DNA of 24,436 nucleotides from Trichosphaerium sp. ATCC 40318 (lineage: Eukaryota > Discosea > Flabellinia > Trichosidae). Position numbers and translations under genes: made by a program. Shown here in pieces: positions 18,533 to 24,436 of this stretch. The notes below the pieces were generated by a model. That model was not told the DNA's origin. It made no database searches and saw nothing but the letters and a program-made list of their open reading frames with translations. Position 1 is the first letter of the stretch. Every line of letters starts with the position of its first letter. The stretch lies in contig JALMLS010000178.1 in assembly GCA_038496445.1 (NCBI GenBank), forward strand, positions 1 to 24,436. The letters run 5' to 3'.

Positions 18533-20634
18533 ATATGGTATAGCTATAAAGGACATCATGTATGCTGCTTTAGCTAGTACTAGTTGATTAATTGCTTTAA
18601 TTGCAATTCTCATGGGTACTCTGAACTTGGTGACATTGGTTATCATTTTATCCATACTTGTTTCTAGGATATCACCATGTTCTATTTAGGTTCATCCAGA
18701 TTCCTAGATCTTTGTAACACTCATTGCTTTCATATCTTCTGATTGGTTTATTTTTCCAGTTTAAATCTTGTTTGTCTGCGTCGTCGACATGTATGTTGTA
18801 GGTGAATCCTGACTTTTTGGTATTGATGTCTATGTTATAGAATTTTGCAAATGTTTTGACAATCGAGAATAGTTTCACCATGTTTTCTTTTTTGTCGGAG
18901 AAGAGTTTTATATCGTCAGCGTAAGCTAGCGCTGAAATGGTCAACCCTCCTATAAGGTATCCACATTTTGCGTTTTGTAGTTCTTCCATGAGTGGATTTA
19001 TGAATATTATAAAGAGAGTTGGGCTAAGTATATCTCCTTGTTTGACTCCTCTATTCACCTTGATTTTTGTGGTTCCTATTGGTGTAGTAATTTCTGCTAT
19101 TTGGTTGTTGTATGCGTTATCAATAAATTCAATGAACATTGGATCAATTTTATAGTATTTGAGGGTTTTAAGTAGTGCCCATTTGTCCACACTGTCATAG
19201 GCTTTACAAAAGTCTATGTAGGTAACAAATAGTGCATGTATATTCTCTAGGGCGTTTTCAATGATTCCATGGTATATCTTATGGTTCATGTGACAGTTTC
19301 TGGCTTGTGTGAAGCCAAACTGTGCTTCAGATATTATTTTGCAGTTTGTAATGTCTTTTTGTAGTCTTTTGGTGAGTATCGTAGATAGTATTTTGTAACT
19401 AGTGTTTAACAGTGAGATAGGTCTATAATTGCTGACATTAGCTTTGTCACCACTTTTGGGTAACAGTACGATATACGTTTCTTTCCAAGCTTTAGGAATG
19501 TTTTTATTAGCTATACAAAAGTTGCACATGTTGAGTATTTCTGTGCGTTGTTGGTTGTTTTCTGTATTGATGAGTCTTTTATATATTTCTGGGCCAATAC
19601 CAGAAGGGCCAGGAGTTTTAAAGTTAGCCATATTTTTTAAGACTTTGTTTAGTTCTTTGTGAGTTATAGGTGTCATAATACGTGTTCCTTTACTATATGT
19701 GTTTTTCTTAAAAGATTCTGGGATCAGGCCATCTTTTGGTGGGGTTGCTGTGTATATTTTTGACCAGAAACTGCCTACTAGTTCAATCATTTTTGTTTTA
19801 TCATATGTGGTTAGTATTTCATCATTTGCTACGTATTTAATGCATTCTGTGAATTTATAGCAGTTTTCATTGGCTTTACGCACACGGCTATAGAACTTTT
19901 TGAGGTATATACGTTCAAGTTCTAGAATATCGTTGATGCATTTTGAATTACTTTCTTCTTCCATGTCTTTATAGACTTGTTTTTTAGCCTTACCTATTTT
20001 ATTTATGGTACGTTTGGTAACTTTGAGTAGTTTGTCACGGTGGAATCCTTGGTTCAGATCACTGTGAGGGTTATTGTCACAGAAAAATGGTTTAAACTTT
20101 ACTGGTTTGTTCTTTGTGTTTTTGCAGATGAGGATCGCGTTATTATTACATTCTTCATCTGATATTCTCTTGTCTTTCAGCATGCTTTTGAGGTTTTTAA
20201 GTTCACTTCTTTCACGGTTGAGCTTTTTGATTTTATTGGAGTTTACTAGCCTTCCAAAGTCTCGATTGTTTGGATCTTTTGTTGATCCTGTGTATTGTTC
20301 GACGTGTTTGAATAATAGTTTAGTATAGCGTCGCCATCCGTCATCTACTGTTTTCCATCTGTTTCGCTTTTCAGCAGAGTTTTTGTAATTCATCCGTTTT
20401 TTGGATTCTAGTTCTGTTGGTAGTAGATCGGCTATGTCGTCTCTTTCGTATTTGAAGGTTTGGACACATTTTTCACCCAGGTTTTCTCTATTATATTCTT
20501 TGGTTTTAAATCTCTTAACGTAGGGTATTTTAGCTGGTTCACAAAGGTGTTCTTGCACCTTGAGATTTGTATCTACTATTACTGGCCTGTGGTCCGTGTC
20601 TAGTGTGTGATTACATAGTATTTTTGTTTCTGTA
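18533..20634 (-). pseudogene. Retrotransposon ORF, end of endonuclease and reverse transcriptase
   Basis: It starts with the last endonuclease strand (LDTDHRPVIVD, containing the conserved DH pair), a basic linker, then the RT domain: FKTPGPSGIGPEIYKRLI, NYRPISLLNTSYKILSTILT, EAQFGFTQARN, YIDFCKAYDSVD (first catalytic Asp), RGVKQGDILSPTLFIIFI and AYADDIKLFS (catalytic Asp pair at 18912-18923). All three catalytic Asp are intact. The frame stops at 18672 (NRTW then TGA), but the next frame continues at once (DILETSMDKMITNVTKF to AIPY at 18533), so one base has been gained or lost near 18675. The apparent codons upstream of 20634 belong to the inserted element. Confidence 0.95.
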
Positions 20635-20811
20635 CAGGTCTGAAAATTATCATGGTATAATACCATATTTTATGGTATAATCACCTTTTATGGTACAAGC
20701 TCAGTATAATCCATAATTATACCATATAATTATACCATAAAATATGGTATAATACCATGTTTTTTGGACAAATGGTATAACAGCCATTATACCATGTTTA
20801 TACCATATTTC

Positions 20812-21200
20812 AATTTATAAAATATAATTATACCATAAAACATGGTACTATACCATGGTATTATACTGCATTTTAAAGTATATTATACCACGCATTATAC
20901 CATATAATTATACCATAAAACACAGTATTATACCATGGTATTATACTGTATTTTACAGTATTGTATACCGTGCATTATACCATATAATTATACCATAAAA
21001 CACAGTATTATACCATGGTATTATACCACATTTTACAGTATATTATACCATGCATTATACCATATAATTATACCATAAAACACAGTATTATACCATGGTA
21101 TTATACTGTATTTTACAGTATTGTATACCGTGCATTATACCATATAATTATACCATAAAATGTGGTATTATACTGTGGTATTATACTGTATAAGTATAAG
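20812..21200. repeat. 80-base tandem repeat built of palindromic TATACCA words
   Basis: The word GCATTATACCATATAATT recurs at 20892, 20972, 21052 and 21132, an exact 80-base period, with a partial unit before. Each unit contains ATTATACCATGGTATTAT (self-complementary apart from edges) and CATATAATTATACCAT, so each can fold into hairpins. Confidence 0.92.
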
Positions 21201-21246
21201 TTAGTCAAAGCTCACTTGGTCTGCACTTGATCAGGTCTAAAAATTA

Positions 21247-21505
21247 AAGTGGTATATACCAGTTTTTTTATGGTATATACCACTTTTTTCAACAAAATGG
21301 TATATGAACTGGTATATACCATTTTGAAATACCACTTTTTTTAGAAATTAAGTGAATAAAAAAGAGGTATATGGAAGTGGTATATACCACTTTTCATTCA
21401 CATAATGAGACCTTCTAAAAATGGTATATAAAGTGGTATATACCACTTTTTTATGGTATGTGGTATATACCACCTTTTTATTGGTATATACCACTTTTAT
21501 GGTAT
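21247..21505. repeat. Left subterminal array of the nested element
   Basis: At least eight occurrences of GTGGTATATACCAC-type palindromes separated by A- or T-rich spacers. Apparent reading frames here (YTT/IPL-rich) are products of the repeat. Confidence 0.9.
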
Positions 21506-21974
21506 GCTTCAAGAAGGTCATTAAGGAGCTTTTTGGTATTGGGTTTTCTTGTTGAACGATCATAGACGTCATACATTGAACGGTGTGTAGGGACCTTAGT
21601 ATATCATAGAATCTAACCAAACCAAGCTCATTCGAACCGCAGGACCTGATTCCAGTACCAACATTAAGGAAACTATATTGCAGGTATTATACAGACGTTC
21701 GTGGGTAACAGACAAAGGTTTATTTTATTTTCGTTTGATATACATTAACCGACCTCCGTAGGCCTTAGTAATTGATGGATTCAGGTGGGACCACTTTCAT
21801 TAGGTGCGCCAGCATGTTTTTACAGTAGGTACAGCAAGATCATGGAGATGGACGAATTTTCCAGACGCCCATAGTAATGTAACTGTAGTGGACATTGTCC
21901 AAAACTTGTAACTCACAAACTGTGTATTAAATAAAGTGTATTTTCTGGAATTGCAGGTGTACCATAAGTAGACA

Positions 21975-22285
21975 TAAAGTGGTATATAAGGGTGGTATAT
22001 ACCATGAAAAACTGGTATAAAAAAGTGGTATATAAGTGGTATATACCTAAAAAAAGTGGTATAAAAAAGTGGTATATTTTTTTTTTTCTGGTGAAAAAAA
22101 GTGGTATATTTTCTGTTTTTATACCTGTTTTTTTTGGTATATTGTTGGTATATTTGGTCAATATACCACTTTTTTTGGTATATTTCAGTCAAAATATACC
22201 ACTTTTTTTGGTATATACCATAAAAAACTGGTATAAAAAAGTGGTATAAAAGTGGTATATACCAAAAAAACTGGTATATTTTTTT
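21975..22285. repeat. Right subterminal array of the nested element
   Basis: Same vocabulary as the left array (AAAAAGTGGTATA, GGTATATACC, ACTGGTATA), more degenerate and with a long T tract at 22078-22087. Reading frames on both strands here are low-complexity artefacts. Confidence 0.9.
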
Positions 22286-22294
22286 AGACCTGAT

Positions 22295-23427
22295 TTAATA
22301 GCATATGGACCTACACAAACGCCATACCACACAATGCTTTGACAGTAGCCGTTATTGAACATAATTGGCATATAAATGTGTGAAAAACAGTTTTAAGAGA
22401 GAAATCTGGTAATGCGCCCCAATTACGGGCGTTTTAGGGATAAATTGGCCAACTTTCTCCGATTAATGGTATTTGAGGAAGAAACCACTCCGTGTACCCC
22501 ATGTTAGAACGCTACAGTGGTATACACACCAAAAACGCGTTTAGTGCTCGAAAAATGCCCATTTGCAAAAAACCTCCAATTGGAGGTTTTTTTCTCCGGC
22601 TTTCATTTTTTTCTCCCCTCCATACGCATTTTTACACTCAATCAACGCCATACAGCCTCATTTACCAAATCAAGAGCAAAATTATTTATTTTTTTTTGAC
22701 ATTCTTGATATATGCCCCAATGTGTGTTAAACCACGTGATTAGTGATATAAGACAAAGTTGTTTCAGAGCCTACCCATTTTTCGAGTTTTTTGGTTTTTT
22801 TTGGATTTTTTTTGATTTTTTTGGTTTTTTTCCTACCAAATGCCCACATTTGCCGGAACAGATAGCATTTAGGCTCTGCACCCATGCGTTGACCTTACGA
22901 GTGATATTGTAAACTAATTGGCTAAGCCAGGGCATAAAACTAAGTTTTGACCAGTTTATTGCCCACACAACACAAGATATGCTAGAAAGTAGTTGTTTTA
23001 AAGCTGTTTGCCATAGGTTTTACAGGCTTAATAGGTGATATAAAAAAAACAAAACGTGTTAGCCGCCCAACCAGGTACTATTCTGCTAGAACTCGTTTCC
23101 GATGAGGTTGGTAGCTATTTTCATTTCTTTGTTTTAGTCTTGGTTTGGCTTCACCGTGCAGGTCATTTGTTACTCTCAGCGCTGCCATAAAACAACAATT
23201 TTTGTACGACTATTTATTTTGTGTACAAGAAACCAAGCCGGCGCTAACTCTTCTTTTAGGTTTCATGCTATATCCATTCAATGCACTTACAGCAAGTACA
23301 ATCTGTTCTTTTAAGGTTATTTGATCACTGCAAAAAAGGACATGGGCAAAACTAAAAGTCACGGATGTAAACAAAAAAAAGATGTATTAATAAATGTGTT
23401 TTTATTTTTAGAACAGTTTTTACACAG
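22295..23427. other. Unique interior of the outer TIR element
   Basis: No convincing gene. It contains a perfect 26-base palindrome (22567-22592) and a T-rich tract with GG/GA interruptions (22785-22832). Short frames at 22492-22743 and nearby lack any family resemblance. Confidence 0.5.
22567..22592. repeat. 26-base perfect palindrome
   Basis: Six A, then CCTCCAATTGGAGG, then six T. Fully self-complementary with no loop. A plus-strand transcript would form a GC-containing stem with a U tract. Confidence 0.95.
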
Positions 23428-23730
23428 TATAATACACCTGGTTTTGTGGTATAATCTACCAAGTTTTAAGGTATAATATACCAGGCTTTATGGTATTATA
23501 CTGTGTTTTATACCATGTTTTATGGTAGAATTATACCATATAATGCATTTTTTCAGGTGAAAAAATATGGTATAAATTCGCACTTTCTACTGTATATTTA
23601 TGGTATAATTTGGCTGTTTCATGGTATAAATCCTTTGATTTATGGTATATTATACTGGAATTTGTGGTATAAAATTGGAATCAATGGTATAATTATACCA
23701 CAAATTCATGGTATCTACCATAAAAACAGC
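23428..23730. repeat. Right subterminal array of the outer element
   Basis: Repeated ATGGTATAAT, TTATACCA and ACTGTGTTTTATACC words, matching the array type at 20648-21200 and not that of the nested element. This pairing is what identifies the outer element's two ends. Confidence 0.88.
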
Positions 23731-23748
23731 TCGAGAATTTTAGACCTG

Positions 23749-24436
23749 TAATACATTCAGACATTTTATCATTACTAAGACAGTAGTCTATTCAGGATTT
23801 TGCCTTTTTCGCTGAGTACCAGTCGCACCCAGACGCATGTGTGTATTTTGTCTCTTTATTATTCTCGCACCACATGTCTCTTAAGTGATGTTTCTCTATG
23901 AATTCGGACATGGTGTCAATGTTATGACGTGTTTTTTCAGAAAATCTGAATTTGTCTATTTTACGATGTATCATATTGAAATCACCTATAACAGCTAGTC
24001 TAGAGTTGTGGGTGAGCGTGCTTTCTTCTATGGCTTGGGTAATTCCATTCATAAATGGTATTTGTTTTTTATGTACATTAGGTCCGTATAGACCTATTAA
24101 TGTGATTTTAGGTTTGTCAGGTAATTCAACATAACACTTTATTGCTTGATTTTTTAGGTTCATAAGTGGTAACACTGTGACGTATCTATTAACATCCTTT
24201 CTAATAAACACGCCTACACCTCTTCTAGGGTTTAGTTTATTATCATTCATGAGTTTACATTTGTTTAGTGCTTCAACTCTCGATAGTTTATCTTTCCTGA
24301 TAAGTTCTTTAACCGTTTTTTCAGTTTTGATTGTTTTGAGTTCGTCGTCTGAGTATCCAAAAAGATGGAGCTCATAGTCTTTGATAAGTCTGTTATATTT
24401 ATTTGTTACCATGGTTCTACCTCTTTCTCTGAGGAA
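23749..24436 (-). pseudogene. Retrotransposon ORF, APE-type endonuclease (partial)
   Basis: The frame is open from the window edge (no stop upstream of the ATG at 24412, so this ATG is not the true start). Endonuclease motifs: RRGVGVFIRKD, ITLIGLYGPN and VIGDFNMIH (the GDFN catalytic strand), then KYTHASG. The TGA at 23792-23794 stands where this family normally has Arg in (S)RID: the next residues IDYCLSNDK continue in the same frame, so it looks like a CGA-to-TGA transition. The coding sequence stops at the TA target of the inserted element and continues at 20633. Confidence 0.92.

Larger units (their letters stand above)
21232..22292. mobile_element. 1.06-kb nested TIR element with GGTATATACC arrays
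   Basis: Starts CAGGTCTAAAAATT and ends TTTTTTTAGACCTG, flanked by AT on both sides (21230-21231, 22293-22294). The termini share CAGGTCT with the outer element, but the subterminal arrays are of a different word, AAGTGGTATATACCACTTTT (21247-21505 and 21975-22285, inverted). The central 470 bases have no supported gene. Lying wholly between the two arrays of the outer element, it inserted after it. Confidence 0.85.
20635..23748. mobile_element. 3.1-kb TIR element with TA duplication and TATACCA arrays
   Basis: Starts CAGGTCTGAAAATT and ends AATTTTAGACCTG (inverted, one mismatch), flanked by TA at 20633-20634 and 23749-23750. Removing it with one TA gives a continuous frame across the endonuclease: ...NDKMSEC joined to ITETKILCNHTL. 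Both ends carry arrays of short palindromic GGTATAATACC-type words (20648-21200 and 23428-23730). The interior holds a nested element and about 1.1 kb (22295-23427) with no convincing gene. Probably a non-autonomous DNA transposon; TA duplication recalls Tc1/mariner, but the termini are not diagnostic. Confidence 0.88.
15300..24436 (-). mobile_element. Non-LTR retrotransposon (endonuclease-RT-RNase H), inactive, twice interrupted
   Basis: Minus-strand order is APE-type endonuclease (24436-23749), reverse transcriptase (20634-18533), then RNase H and zinc-knuckle-like tail (17499-15486). That domain order is the I-like/R1-like group of LINEs; the clade is not resolved. The 5' end lies outside the window. 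Inactivating changes: TGA at 23792-23794 within the endonuclease, frameshifts near 18675, 16490 and 16100, and two TIR-element insertions. Removing the insertions leaves about 5 kb of otherwise continuous coding sequence, so most damage is recent. Confidence 0.93.

Noticed and set aside
20648-22285. Regular repeats suggesting a CRISPR-like array.
   Set aside because: The units are contiguous palindromes with no unique spacers, and the setting is eukaryotic.
21800-22371. Overlapping frames on both strands rich in Tyr, Ile, Pro, Phe and Lys.
   Set aside because: They are translations of the GGTATATACC repeat array, not genes.
22567-22600. Stem plus T run resembling a bacterial terminator.
   Set aside because: The window is eukaryotic and no transcription unit ends here. 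It is kept only as a palindrome.
22492-22743. 83-codon frame inside the outer TIR element as a transposase remnant.
   Set aside because: No catalytic motif or family resemblance. It spans low-complexity sequence and a palindrome.
1-24436. tRNA, rRNA or other structured RNA genes.
   Set aside because: I looked for cloverleaf-like and rRNA-like stretches and saw none that I could support by eye.

Overview
The window is nuclear DNA of a eukaryote. Its genes are split by very short GT-AG introns (31 to 130 bases where I can place both ends), the sequence is AT-rich, and it carries a multi-exon cytochrome P450 and a non-LTR retrotransposon with an RNase H domain. I cannot name the species. A small-intron animal (for example a sponge-like lineage) or a unicellular relative of animals or fungi would fit. 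Two gene families in the left third, a six-repeat MORN/YwqK-type protein with an F-box-like start and a BTB-like protein, resemble families that are abundant in amoeba-infecting giant viruses, but here at least one has a spliceosomal intron.

Layout. (1) 1-7880 is a giant inverted repeat: a left arm (1-3845), a 189-base spacer and a right arm (4035-7880). Each arm carries, from centre outward, the 3' half of a secreted beta-helix gene, half of a PHD finger, the MORN gene and the BTB-like gene. The left arm runs off the window start. (2) 7859-13353 is single-copy: small split genes at 7859-8244, 8291-8611 and 9362-9666, a membrane protein on the minus strand (9897-10484), and a P450 of about 13 exons (11053-13353). 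(3) 13599-15288 (minus) is a near-complete nine-exon gene for a secreted protein with beta-helix character. Its 3' part is a third copy of the segment at the palindrome centre, and it shows which way the palindrome was built. (4) 15300-24436 (minus) is one non-LTR retrotransposon (endonuclease, reverse transcriptase, RNase H, zinc-knuckle-like tail). It is killed by one CGA-to-TGA-type stop, three frameshifts and two insertions. Its 3' end lies almost against the start codon of the beta-helix gene.

The two insertions in the retrotransposon are TIR elements whose precise removal rejoins the reading frame. The first (20635-23748) has CAGGTCT termini, a TA target duplication, arrays of palindromic TATACCA units, and a second element of the same style (21232-22292) nested inside it. 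The second (17500-18532) has CAGTRGTAAAAT termini, an ATAT duplication and internal TTAGGG arrays. The order of events is therefore readable: retrotransposon, then the insertions, then the nested element.

The main lead is the palindrome. Its centre is a fold-back joined at the 5-base microhomology AGCGG, identified by comparison with the unrearranged third copy. Several genes carry one-base indels, often in homopolymers, so both real decay and consensus error in a long-read assembly must be considered. All exon structures were built by eye from splice sites and frame continuity. No homology search was run, and the window may be a whole contig, so coincidence of the palindrome edge with base 1 needs care.
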